Counted from the stretch's first letter, positions 37,501 through 49,363 are shown. The stretch is 64,000 nucleotides of DNA from Hofstenia miamia (GCA_004352715.1 SCFE01000031.1:1352622-1416621), one strand, 5' to 3'. Notes: a model not told the origin generated them from the letters alone. Numbers and translations: made by a program.

Positions 37501-38920
37501 ATTTGCCTGAATGGCAGAATTTCACGAGTAAGTAACATATACTCTTCAATTTTCTACTGTCAAAAACTATTTACAAAAATATCTTCTCTGCTGTGACATC
37601 AATTAGGCATAGCTGTGTTTAATACTTTTAGAAAGAATTATATAATCTTGAACTTTTCGGTATATGCACTTGATGCTCTTTACTTTCACTAAGTACTTTA
37701 ATTTTGGAGTAAATCTTGTTCTTTATGATGCATTAACTAAATCTAAGCTTTTTATGTGGTAAAGCAGGCTTCAAACATCATTTCCCAAGTTTCCCAGATT
37801 TCTAATCATGTAGAAAGAAGCACTTCTGCACTTCAAAATATTGGCTCAGACCAGAATAATGAATATCTTTACTCCTTCTAGAATACGAATCAATACTAAG
37901 TGTTTAGAATAAAGACAGTTTTGTATGTAGATGCAGGAATGTCAAAACATAAAGGCGATACTATCAGCAAAAATTTTCATGCTCTCCAAGTTAACTTCCA
38001 TTTTCAAAAAAATTGGTTTGTAAAAATTAGTACGTTGTCTTCTAACATTTTATCAACTTCCAACAATAATGAGTCAAATTAAAAGGAAAGTGTTTGCAAA
38101 ATAATGCTGAATATTTTTAAAGATCTGGCATTGAGAAAAATGTAACAAAACATCATTAAAATATTTTATAAAGTAAAGGAAATATAACATCTCCTTATAT
38201 CAATGTAAAACACTTTGAGTTAAAATTATAAACATTCATTTTTGGAAAACTGGAGTAAAAAAGGTTTCAATTGTTCAAAAAAGAAAGTGATTAATTATTT
38301 TAAAAGATTTACCTTTATGAATCAAAGAGCTTTATCAATAGCTACACGTATCTACGTGAACAATTTTCTTAATCAACTTAATATAAGTAGCAAAGAATTT
38401 AGCGAAATATTGTAAAGACATTTCGAACCTAAAAATACCTCATTTCAGTAGCCACGAAAAATCATTAGATTTACGTTGTATTTTTATTTAAAACGGTTCA
38501 CTTCCATTTATGTAGAAAACACTAAGTTAATGGCAATAGAGAATGGATGCGACTGATAGATGGTGCGGTTGTTTTTTTACGTATTGTATTTTTTCAATTT
38601 CAGGAATTTGAAAGTTGATAATTGAATACTGATTGGTTGTATTATTTGTATTAAACTAAGTGAACCAACTATAAATTGGATCATATGTCTATCACTTTGA
38701 AAACATTGCAGACAACCTGTGCTGGTGTCCTTGTTCATGGCCCAGTTCCATCTTCAGTTAGTAATGCATACACAAGAAATCTTATTTCAATTCGTATTAC
38801 ACATAAAATGCATTATGCAATTTCCAATTTTACGCTTAGCAAACAGCATTGCTACTAATTCTTTAGTGAATTCTATTTGCAAGCTGCATGAACGTACAGT
38901 CGTTTTCTGTCAATACAATG
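30807..38920. other. Non-coding AT-rich DNA with one gapped (TA)n array
   Basis: No gene is recognised. A short GT run lies at 31923-31938. A small inverted repeat, CTTAGGCC...GGCCTAAG, is near 34786-34827. GC-richer patches of unknown nature occur near 35610 and 36340-36400. A minus-strand frame at 35309-35058 has coding-like composition but no recognisable motif. Confidence 0.5.
31465..31625. repeat. (TA)n array with assembly gap
   Basis: TA repeats at 31465-31495 and 31566-31625 surround 70 Ns (31496-31565). One GAATA interruption lies at 31596. Confidence 0.97.
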
Positions 38921-39212
38921 TTTCCATAATTCGTCCAAGTGCTTTGATTTCATGCCACTTGTTTAATAACATAATTGAATCAGCTAACCATTTTGTCTCC
39001 CTTCGTTTATTTATTCTCGACTGGATACTCAACGGCAAGCTTAGTTATATAAATAGATTCCTCCGATTTCCCAGAATTTACTCTTGTTTTATTCTTTTTT
39101 AGAATGAATATCAAACCAAGTGTTATCATCTACATTACAGCGTTAAGTAAATAAAATCAAAGGAGTCAAAAAAAGATAATTTCATTGTCGCGAAAGAGTT
39201 CAATCAATTACT
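38921..39212 (+). repeat. 292-bp direct duplication, copy 1
   Basis: Identical, as far as can be read, to 39245-39536. It contains a TATA-box-like TATATAAAT (39046-39054), then a pyrimidine-rich tract ending in AG (39101) and an ATG that opens a short hydrophobic frame (MNIKPSVIIYITALSK). Its right end is an N. See the finding on a probable assembly join. Confidence 0.95.
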
Positions 39213-39244
39213 NGTAATAAAGTTAGATCTTCATATCTACTTGA
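39213..39244. other. Single N plus a 31-bp spacer copied from 42188-42218
   Basis: Position 39213 is N. The next 31 bases (39214-39244) are identical to 42188-42218, 3 kb downstream, which points to a sequence join, not local biology. Confidence 0.9.
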
Positions 39245-39536
39245 TTTCCATAATTCGTCCAAGTGCTTTGATTTCATGCCACTTGTTTAATAACATAATT
39301 GAATCAGCTAACCATTTTGTCTCCCTTCGTTTATTTATTCTCGACTGGATACTCAACGGCAAGCTTAGTTATATAAATAGATTCCTCCGATTTCCCAGAA
39401 TTTACTCTTGTTTTATTCTTTTTTAGAATGAATATCAAACCAAGTGTTATCATCTACATTACAGCGTTAAGTAAATAAAATCAAAGGAGTCAAAAAAAGA
39501 TAATTTCATTGTCGCGAAAGAGTTCAATCAATTACT
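39245..39536 (+). repeat. 292-bp direct duplication, copy 2
   Basis: Exact second copy of 38921-39212, offset 324 bp, including the TATA-like box (39370-39378) and the downstream ATG. The lack of differences means either a very recent duplication or an assembly duplicate. Confidence 0.95.
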
Positions 39537-40768
39537 GAACATGTCAGATTTTTTCAAAAGTACTTTCTTTTATATATATTTTCTCCAAATCAGAGATATC
39601 CGAAGCCTCTCTCTGGGATCGGAGCCCTTTTGAACGTATTACATTATGTGAAGCAACTCATCTACACCGTGCAATTATGTGTAGTGTTGTAAATGGGCGC
39701 CCATTTTAGGGTTTAGTTCATCAACATCCCAAGCCCCGATACAGTATAATTAAATACAGTAGCACTAGAACAGCGGTTACTCCTTGAGAATAAATTTACA
39801 TCTGATGTTTCAAATGCGAAATTAGTGGAATATAAATAAAATTTATACAATAACAAATTCAATGAGATTATCAACAGAATTGGAAGTACATGTATCTTCT
39901 AGGGTTTCGCCGAATGAATAATGAAGCAGACAACAAATGATTAAAGGTAATTTTGACCTATTTGTTGCGTTTCTAGTGTTTTCTAAATGATGGATGAATG
40001 TTAATTCGATCCAATGCCGGCACAAACGCAAATTATATGGAAAATAGCACAAGCCCAATTGAAAATGGAAAAACAGCCAATGCTCAGCTCAGATCCAATT
40101 GGTTGACCTAGCTTACTCTGCCAGACTAATTGGAGGCCCACTTTTGTTTGATTATTGCTAATCTCTTTCATGAAAATACATGAATTTCAGTTGAATATGA
40201 TTATAACATATTCCTGATTTCCGTTGAAATTATGCAAATACATTTAGTTTCAGACAATTTCTATAATGCGTTAACTAGTTGTATTCGGGAGAAAACGAGT
40301 ACCTAATTGCTTTCTACTTAACACTTAGTTCACAGAATTCCTAACACTATTTTAAAGTAGCTTTCTTGGACTACTTCCTCAAGCAGAAAGAGGCGCTCTA
40401 GCTAAGAGCAAGATGTTAATACTTCCAAGTGGTTTTTGTTTATTAACTCTCCAAATACATATTTATCAACTATAAAATTACTCGCATCAGCGCATCATAA
40501 TCAAATGGGTAGTTGTTTCTACGGACGCAATGTTCAGAAATGTTTACAACAACACCTACCAGCAGCGAATGCAGTGAGATTTGAACAAGTTAAGTGGTCA
40601 AGAAAGTGACAGATCCGTCCACAAACTGTCAAAATATCGCAAAAGTGCGCCCTTAAAGTGCATTTTACCACTTTAGTTATTAGTTATACATTTTTTTAGA
40701 AATGTTGCCTAATAAGTGCCAATAACGTGATTATGGGAAAATTATAACTTGTTTATTTTTGACATTAG
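39537..40768. other. Non-coding DNA holding the first 171-bp repeat
   Basis: No certain gene. A short frame from an ATG at 40504 (MGSCFYGRNVQKC...) begins about 25-30 bp after the TATA-like box at 40471 and runs 34 codons. It could be a first exon or chance. Confidence 0.4.
40314..40484 (+). repeat. 171-bp diverged direct repeat, copy 1
   Basis: About 90% identical by eye to 41817-41987 with no net indel. Its last bases carry a TATAAAA box (40471-40477), and similarity stops about 7 bp after it, as if a promoter-proximal region had been copied without the transcribed part. Confidence 0.85.
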
Positions 40769-40835
40769 ATGAATTCAAAAGACCCACATAATAATTGCAT
40801 TAGCATCTTTTGGAGATGCCCTACTTATAGAAAAG
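40769..40835 (+). CDS. Candidate small exon with strong splice sites, product unknown
   Basis: A 67-nt segment lies between a pyrimidine-rich acceptor (TTTATTTTTGACATTAG, ends 40768) and a consensus donor (AAAAG|GTAAGT, from 40836). It opens with ATG and its only open frame reads MNSKDPHNNCISIFWRCPTY plus two residues. A very strong acceptor lies downstream at 41223 (TTGTTTTCTTTCCAATGCAG), but joining the two in this frame gives a stop after four codons. It may be the start of a very short protein, or an exon of a non-coding RNA. Confidence 0.35.
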
Positions 40836-41816
40836 GTAAGTCAATACGATTACTGCATACTTTTCATTTCATGAATCAGGCGGGATCCAAGTCAGCAAGA
40901 AAATTTAATCAGGTCTTGCTTCATCTAATACCTATCTTGAGATTATTTTAGTAAAAATCTCTTCATACTTCTATTGAGGAATTTTGCCAGGAAACAAGAA
41001 TTGGAATAAAAAATAACTCCTTGTTTTATACGAAATATGAAACAAGGTAACTTGGAATGCATGATTTTAGGACAAATTTTTTATAGGGACATGACTTTAA
41101 AAACTCTTAAAAACTTAAGAAGTCAAAATAAAATTTCCTCCAACATCAATTTGTTCAGATAAAGTTCTAAAGAAAGCTGATTTTTAACTAACTTCCAAAC
41201 TAATTGTTTTCTTTCCAATGCAGCTGCCATTCAGTGAATTACAAGCGGCATGTTGTGTAGTAAAAAACTTAACTGATTTATAGTGAAAATTTATGAAAAT
41301 AGGCGTTAGTTAAATAAATCATTCGGAGAGTAAAATTTAGGAATAGACATTTCTCTGGACAAAATATCTTTCTTATAAAAAATAACTTATACTCAAATAA
41401 AAGCGTCCACTTCACTGGTTAAATGACTCGTTGACTTATAATCCTACAATGATAAAATGCCTGATGAAGTCATTCTACATTGCTTCATTGAGATTCAAAT
41501 GCCGCTGATCTGCTTTTAAGAAAATTTCATTCAAGTACTTGGTTGCAATTACCGCATCTTTGAGTTTTATTTTATTGCGATTATGCAATCTACTATGTTA
41601 GTTCTCTACACACTTATTTATGGCTACATGTTTTTTTAACCTTTTTGTATTTTGATCAAATCGAGAATGCACATGTGAAAACAGAAGCATATGAAATTAT
41701 TGTAAAAATGCCCGTCATGTATGTACAGTTCTGAGACATTAATACACACCTAGCTACAAAAAAATTTTAAATTTATATTTCAATCACTACCCTTGCACCA
41801 GAACGTTAAGAATTTT

Positions 41817-41987
41817 CCACTTAACACGTATTTCACAGAATTGTTAACTCTATTTTAAAGTAGCTTTCTTGAACTACTTCCTCAAACAGAAAGAGGCGCT
41901 CTAGCTGGGAGCAAGATGTTAATACTTCCAAATGGTTTTTGTTTATTAACTCTCCAAATACATAACTATCAACTATAAAATTACTCG
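41817..41987 (+). repeat. 171-bp diverged direct repeat, copy 2
   Basis: Second copy of 40314-40484, same orientation, 1503 bp away. The TATAAAA box is conserved at 41974-41980. Sequence beyond 41987 is unrelated to that beyond 40484. Confidence 0.85.
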
Positions 41988-43605
41988 GTGCTCTGACAAG
42001 TTCTACTTTAATTTGTGTACAATTCTGTCTCAGTATTCAATACAAAGAATATCAACAATTCCATTCCATTTTGTGCACCCAAAGCACTTCCATTGGCTTC
42101 TAAGCAAACAAAAAGTTCACCAAACAAATTGGAGGGTTTCACAAGTAAAGAAGTGCTGTCAATTTCTAAAAAACGTTGCATTTTAAAGTAATAAAGTTAG
42201 ATCTTCATATCTACTTGAGTAGGTCCATATTTTGTGAATTGAAATGCAGCAAAAACCTTGTTAATTGTTAACGGTCTCATTTTATTAGAAATAATGAAAT
42301 TGTTACAAAAAGCTTAGAGATGTGTGGAATAGCTAATTCTTTGAATTTGTTGCTCAGCCCTCAAATTGCTATTGGTGTCAATTGGACCGCACAATCAATT
42401 ATGAAACCATTATCTAATATAATGAATTAAGCCAAGATCATAGGAGAATGATTATTTTAATATATAATTTTAGGAAATGTACTATACATTTGAAAATGGA
42501 CAGAAGTTTTTGCAGCACAAATAATTAGTTGAAATTTCTGAATTGTCATTTGAGGGTTAATGTGACTTTTTGCATCAAACATCAAGTTCCGGCCTCAAAT
42601 GAATTGTATTTGTGGCTTCATTTTTGTTTACACAACTCTAATGCAGCCAAAAAGTAAAAAATTTAATTTTTCAAAATTATTCCATAGGCACATTACGGGT
42701 GCTGAAAACGAAGCTATGCATATACATGTATATTAAACGTGCTCCAGCTTCTTATCTGCGCTGCCTGTTCTACCAAACTATGTAGTTACATAATTGTGTA
42801 ATGCAACGTTTATCGAATATTGAATAACGTACATTACATTATAATTTTTTTTATAAATATGGACAACTAGTTAATGAAAAAAGCACAATTGTCAATAGAA
42901 CCACAAATATGTAGTTAATGTGCAGTTGATAGTTTAAAATTCATCTATGCCCATACTGACTGCAGTATATCACAATTAGGAGATAACAGCATCGCTTAAT
43001 AATATAAAATTATTGTTGTTTTGTTATAAAATGGGCGTAGTTAATGAAAAAATCAATTTATATGATCATTTTTATTAATAACGTTAGATGTTTATATTAA
43101 GCAATAAATTTCTCATTTCCTATTTCAACGAAGCTTCCTGTTTCTCCCAATATTATATTCCATTCAAAATAGCCTTTTAACTGTTAGGTTATTGTTTTTA
43201 TAAACAAGCAGAAGATGGGAACGGTAAATATGGCATTCAATTTTTAAGTAGAATTTGTTATCTTATGCACTTCAGTTGCCTTGAACTATAGAAATGGGAG
43301 CTGATATGCTTTGCCACTGCCGATTGATACTGACAAAGAGTGAGTTACGACATTTTTTCATGCAAATATCGCTTATGTGTAGGAGAAAATAGATTAGTTT
43401 CATGCAGGATGGAATTTGTTCAATTAGGTAAAACAGATTCACGAATTTGTGTGGGAACTAGCATTAATGCTATGTATTTAACAAAAAATAAGCAACAAGC
43501 TTAGGTTAGTTATTAGCTACGGGTAAGAAATGATGAAAACGGCTTGGGTTAAATAGTAATCTTTTTCATTAATTACTATAATTTCATTGAAACCAGCTTA
43601 TTCTT

Positions 43606-43740
43606 TTTTTCAAGAAATAGCTGGATCAACGTAGTCGTAATAAAGGACGCGTGGTGCCATAATCCATAGGCGAATACATTCGGATGGCAGTCCTCAGGCA
43701 TTGAAAAATGGGGCTAAAAAAATAGCCATTTCTTGAAAAA
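43606..43740. repeat. Inverted repeat, about 17-bp arms
   Basis: TTTTTCAAGAAATAGCT (43606-43622) and AGCCATTTCTTGAAAAA (43724-43740) pair with one mismatch around a ~100-bp loop. It may be a small MITE or a hairpin. No target duplication was found. Confidence 0.6.
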
Positions 43741-45662
43741 CTAACCTTAAGCTTGAACAGTTTAGTGTCGTTTTTCAAGGATAAACTATTTTTCCACATT
43801 TTTATAGAATTTTTTCTAACCCCATTAAAAAATTTTGGAAGTCATAAGAGATGAACACATCGATTGGTGAATATGCTCCAATGTAATACTGAAAATGTGT
43901 AAAAACTGTGTATTACTTTGCCTGAAGTATCTGAAAAGATTAAATTGCGATGTTTTCAAAAAGATTTAAATTCTCTCCATAGGTAGTTAATGTTTCTGTA
44001 ATTTAAGGGTTTCTCTATATGTGGATATATTTCCCAAGCCCTCTGAGGCATAACTTGAGCAAAGCTATAGGACAGTTCCAGGCCTCGCTTTAAGATAGAA
44101 AGTGAAAGATAAGACAGACATCCAATCATCTATCTATATTAGTTTTCAAGTTAAAAGCATTTAAAAAATGTTTCAAGGACCTAATTTATTTTTAGAAATA
44201 TCTGGCCAGTTTAAGGTTAAACGCTTAGTAGTTGCAAATATGCTTTGAATTTCCTTCACCTGTTAAGCTTTTGCAGGTCAACGAAACCAAAGTCTATATA
44301 CTTCCAAGTAAATGTAGTTGGCTTTTGCTTAATAGTTAGAAATGTTCAACATTTTTAATATTATACAAACCCTTATCAAAGGCACCACAGGTGAAAGATG
44401 CTTAAGCAAGGTACTTGCGTGATTATTCTATTTACAGTACAAAGAATATTAAAACTTATACATTTTTATTTCATTATCCAAATAGTAAACACTAAAATTC
44501 GTTTGAACTTGTAAATAGTTTGCTGTTTAGTAAATTTAAATTACAAAAATCTAATCAGCCAATCTGATTGATGCATTAGTTATAATTGTTTACAATCAAT
44601 TTAATAAAAATCTGTCTGTAACTGTCATCCCACCTTTATAAAATTTATCACCATTTGGTCTATACTGATTGATAAGATTGTTTGACGAGGATATTAATTG
44701 ATTCTTTTTTATTTAATCAACTATTTCTATCAAACATGAGTTTTAATTTGCGAAGAGCAGCATTCACCAAATTAACCAACAAAGATAATCTTAAGGTGAA
44801 CTATATTAAGAATATTGAAGTTCTAAAGAAATTCAACTTTTTTTTTAATTTTGTTGATACTTGTGATAGAATACTTAATTCAGTATTGAACATTTTTAAT
44901 ACATTGAAAAATACTTGATTTGCGTGGTATTAGAACAACCAAGAGAGACTATTGCACTAATTAAATATATATCTATTGCGGTGTACATGAATTATGTGTT
45001 TGAAGTCATGTAAGTAACAAGAAGAATTTGGAAATGATTGGGGTATCCTTTATCTTTAGGCCGCATTGTAAATTTTATTATGGGAATATTTCGGACATTT
45101 TCTTTAAGATAATAAATATTTTGTACTTTTCAAACTAATATCAACTAAGAATCCAATGCTGAAAATGCTAACAAATTCTAACAGAGGTTTATGAAACATG
45201 ATTGATTTGTTATTTTGTGTTTGATATTTATAAGAACAAACTCAAAAGGTTTACAGTCTCGAAATTTGAATTGAAGAAAGTGACTGATACTTCAATTCCC
45301 AGCTCACTTATTTGCATATTAAAGCATTCGTCTAGTCAATTTCACAAATTTAAGATTTCTGTCTATATTTTATGGTATTATTATCAAACGGCACTATTTA
45401 ATATAGCAATGATTAAGTAATTCAAAACAGTGAAGTAGAGATTCAGGTTGGACTTAGGTCATTAAGGTGACACTTAGGTAAGATACATCTTGAACTTTTG
45501 GAAATTTTTCTCATTTCTAAGGGTCACTACATTTTGCATTATTTTTGTTCACTAATCTCTTTCATTGTTAGTTGTCTTGATCTCAATTTTATAAAATATT
45601 TGGACAAAAATTCGAATGGGTCGATTGAGAGTCATATCCTCACTTTCTTTTTTCAAAAAAAA

Positions 45663-45720
45663 TATATATACATAGATAGATAGATAGATAGATACATAAA
45701 TAGATAGATGGGTAGATATA
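45663..45720. repeat. TA/GATA microsatellite
   Basis: A short TATATA run, then GATA/TAGA tetranucleotides with a few interruptions. Confidence 0.9.
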
Positions 45721-46099
45721 TTGTCAATTATATTTTGCAAAATGTGTCGGTTTCATTAGAAATTTTCTTGTAAATACATAACGTAAAAAATAAATGAATG
45801 GAAAATTTAAAATTAATACAGCTTTTGATGTGCATTGAATATATGTACTTGTTTAAAAATTTTATGCAATTTAAGTATCGAATCCAGAACAATTATTGCT
45901 TAAGACTCAAAGTTTATCTTCCATTTGTCACACGTTTACATTCTGCATCTTTGTTTATTTTGTAATAGACAAAACATGTCAGAAAATAAAATTTGCGATA
46001 TAAAATCACTCTGATCTTTATCGTACATATATACATATTGCTCCGATTACTTTGGTGTGTTATTGTGTTTTTCATTATATTGAAATTATTTTATCGTAG

Positions 46100-46211
46100 G
46101 AGCGCAATTCATGGATATAGATTTCTGATTGATAACAAGAGTTTTCTACCCAATGAACAACCTCTAAGTACTATCAAGAGCCAAGAGAAAACCAAAGGAA
46201 ATGGGTTTTAG
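46100..46211 (+). CDS. Candidate terminal exon, product unknown (weak)
   Basis: After an acceptor-like TTATTTTATCGTAG (AG at 46098-46099) comes 112 nt ending in TAG (46209-46211). The frame reads SAIHGYRFLIDNKSFLPNEQ and then a polar, Lys-rich tail. Base composition is more coding-like than its surroundings, and the frame is also open upstream into a hydrophobic stretch (from 45993). Not recognised. Confidence 0.25.
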
Positions 46212-46761
46212 TAAAACAACGACAGGAACAGTTAAGAAAAAGATCCAAATTTCAAAACAAATAACTGTCAACCTAAAAACTTTTTGCAAATAAGATTCCA
46301 TGCAGATGCTCATTAATAAAAAACATGTATTACCACCATTGTTTTCTAGTGTCATTTCTCACATTATTGTAATCAATGCTCAAACTAGACGGCATTTGGA
46401 ATCCCTGGAAAAATAACGTATAAAAGATCATCGGCAATCAAATTCATATTCATTGCATTTGCTTAAGCAAAAATGAATAAACCCGTTAACATAGAAAAAA
46501 GCAACATTTAAAAAAAACAGATGTTTTCTGTAAGCACCCAACATTAACTTTTTAACTAAGCTAAAGAAGCAATGCATTGTAGGTAAGAGGGCAACAAAAT
46601 AACCAGGAACACACATCCGAACTTCTTCAAATACTTTGAAGTACTTAACTTAGTTATATATTCAAATAATGTATTTGTAGTAATATATCTTGTAATAAAC
46701 AAATATATAAATATATAAATATATAAATATTTATGTATGCATAAATTTTTATTCATTATAG

Positions 46762-46801
<40 letters not shown>

Positions 46802-48300
46802 AATGATATAGATATGCTTAAAGAATATAAAAATTTATATTCTAATCTTAATTTGTTGCTAAATCACTTTCATCTGAAATTCTTGATATCAATAAATGAT
46901 ATGACCTGAATTTTAAGATGACCGTCTCAATTTTGAAAGAACCACGGTTTTTAAATTTTTCAGATATGTCTTTAGACATTTTAAGTAAATAATATTGAGT
47001 AATACGGTGGATTATAACTATAAGAGTCAAGAAACATACAAAAACAAAAAAGTTGAGTCTATTATTCGAGAGAGATTTTAATAACATTGGTAAAGGATAC
47101 CAATCCTGATTTTAATTACAATGAATAAATATCTTTTCGATGCAAAATGTTTAAAAAGTTAAAAATTTCTTATTTGATACTGGCAATCTACTTGGGTCAA
47201 ATTTTTAAAGAATTAATTGTTTGAAAATTTCATTATGAATATTTTACAATGCTTGAAAAATGCCTACGAGCTTTTAAGAGCATTTTGAAGAAATGAGAAT
47301 AACTTAATGATCTGCATTTCTGAGTACTCATCAATTCAAATGATGGCTTAAATTGCTATTCTCTAAAACTGCCGATAAGACTACCTCTCTAACACACTAT
47401 CCAAAACTTTGATAAGTGCAGTAATAAATTCTACATGAGAAACTATAAATTATTTCAAAATGTTATATTAAACGCAATAAAAGATTTTTTATTTCAATGT
47501 AAAATTTGTAGATAATAATTTTATATCAAATTATTTCCCTAATATCTCTTGAATAATATTTAAAGCAACTTAATTCAACAAATGCTAAATAACACTTTTT
47601 ATATGTATCATTCAGATAATAAATTATCACATATTGCATATTTATATGATCACTCATAGTTACAGTAGCATGTGAAGGCTATACAACTATCAAAAATGTC
47701 AAATCTTATATTAAGAAGAACAGTATAACTTATTTCTAGAATTATTGGTTAATAAAGTATTGAAATATTTAATTTATTATTGCAATGGACATTGGTAATA
47801 AATTCTTAATCTCTTTTTGAACCATGATTATGTCAAAGACTTGATTTATGGACTCTAATCTTTAACTAAAGCTAAAGATCTAATGTCCAAATAATTCTAT
47901 TTCAATTAGTACAAGTTTCTATCACGAACATGTTTATGACAAATGTCAACATTTCATGTACTCTTAAATTTTATGTGCTAAGTACGCCAACTATAAATGC
48001 ATTTACTTGCATTGCAATTTATATTCCGCATAAATCTATATTTTCTGAAATTAGCCAAACTAAAATTTTGAATTATACATTGAAATTCTTTGGAAATTTT
48101 TAATCACCAAGATTTTATTCATTAATTCTATTACTAGTTCGACTACATCGAATAACTTAAGAAAAGACAAACAAAATTCAAATATATAATTATTTCACTT
48201 AGTAAATTGAAACATAAATCTGAAAAAAACATATTTTTCACGTTTTGGAATTTGAGACTTGTGATAAATATTAATTTCTTTTAAATTATATAAAACTTAC
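46212..48300. other. Non-coding AT-rich DNA, possibly intron of the minus-strand gene at 48.4 kb
   Basis: No recognisable exon. It lies downstream, on the minus strand, of the signal-peptide-like exon at 48301-48443, so any second exon of that gene should be here or further left. Simple repeats at 46701-46730 and 46767-46798. Confidence 0.5.
46701..46798. repeat. (AAATATAT)n followed by (TA)n
   Basis: About four copies of an AAATATAT octamer (46701-46730) and a 32-bp TA array (46767-46798). Confidence 0.92.
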
Positions 48301-48443
48301 GCTTTCAACTCCTTCCCTCGCATCATTTTCGGGCGGATCATTGACACTCTAGTGAATTTTCCATTACTTTGGTTTCGCATGATTACCTGTGAAAATACTA
48401 CCTGTGAAAGAATTAGGAGTAAATGTGCTGCAAAAATGGCCAT
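48301..48443 (-). CDS. Candidate first exon of a secreted or membrane protein
   Basis: On the minus strand an ATG at 48443 in good context (TCTAAATGG) opens 47 codons plus two bases, ending at an excellent donor, AAAGC|GTAAGT (intron from 48300). The first ~18 residues (MAIFAAHLLLILSQVVFS) look like a signal peptide with a plausible cleavage after VFS. The remainder is basic and polar (RNQSNGKFTRVSMIRPKMM). The exon and its 5' flank are clearly GC-richer than neighbouring DNA, and without splicing the frame stops one codon past the donor. The second exon was not found, so the product is unknown. The combination of Kozak context, signal peptide and consensus donor makes a real gene more likely than not, but not proven. 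Confidence 0.45.
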
Positions 48444-49047
48444 TTAGATCCAAAATTCCAAAATGAATTGACGCGACAGTGCAACGCCGCACAGCGACAA
48501 AAGTTCACAATTTAAAGTAAATTTTGACTACAATGAAAAGAATTAATTACTAGTTAACAGAGTTAATTTAATACGTGTTAATTGTGATGTTAAATGCTTC
48601 CTTTTCATATTTTAATAATGCAATAAATTAAGTGAAAAAGTCTCACGAATTTTAAGTCGTACATTGTAGTGTCCGATATTATGTGATGCATTCAAATGCC
48701 ATGCGTGTATTTGCTGCCCAATGTAACATCGATTTTAAAAATTTTCTAAGATAAGCAAAGAGGCAACTTCTATGCAAAATTTGACATTAGGCTTTTTAAA
48801 TATAACATTTAAGATAAAAGCTACTTTCAGATTTTCAGTGCCTATATTTGCTGCTATATACATACACACAGGCACAACAATAATTTAGCCTCTACCAAAC
48901 TCATGTTAGTATGCATAGTGTACGTTGGTCTATTTTATAACATAAAATACTTGCTATGGAAAACTACATTTTCTATGTAAAAAACGCAGTTACATGCATT
49001 TTATATAAAAATACATTTTCTTGGTAGTGGCTGTGGCAGCGTTGGTC
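48444..49047. other. 5' flank of the candidate minus-strand gene
   Basis: The first ~80 bp (48444-48525) is GC-richer, with GCGACAGTGCAACGCCGCACAG, and could be 5' UTR or promoter. The rest is AT-rich, with no gene seen. Confidence 0.4.
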
Positions 49048-49363
49048 GATTTAAATCACTTATTTAAATAATTGATTTAAATCGGATTTAAATCATGATT
49101 TAAATCAAAGCAAATTATTAGTTCAATTATTGATTTAAATCAAATACGCTAAAAAGAGATAAAATTATTGTATTTTAATTGTTTTCAAGTCATTGGCAAG
49201 CTCTGAATTCATTGTTTTGCATGTTTTTTATCTTCAGTTTACTTGAAATTGATTAAATTATTGTAGTTCAAAAATAGTAGTATCAAAAGGATTTCTAATA
49301 TTTACTACCTTGGAAGATTGTTTGGGTAAAATTGAAATTTAGATAAAAAATCCGATTTAAATC
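49048..49363. repeat. Cluster of six GATTTAAATC palindromes
   Basis: Perfect copies of the 10-bp palindrome lie at 49048, 49074, 49085, 49097, 49132 and 49354. Five fall within 94 bp at the left, and one at the right is followed by an AAAAAATCGG run. The left side begins CAGCGTTGGTC. This layout looks like the subterminal repeats of a non-autonomous DNA transposon; the right end and target duplication were not identified. Confidence 0.7.

Larger units (their letters stand above)
41988..46099. other. Non-coding AT-rich DNA
   Basis: No certain gene. The 31 bp at 42188-42218 match the spacer at 39214. An inverted repeat lies at 43604-43740. A short AG/GTAAGT-bounded open segment is at 44934-45009. 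Confidence 0.5.

Noticed and set aside
38719-39102. 127-codon open frame over the 292-bp duplication
   Set aside because: No recognisable motif, rich in Leu/Phe/Ile as expected for AT-rich DNA; its second half is copied only because of the duplicated segment.
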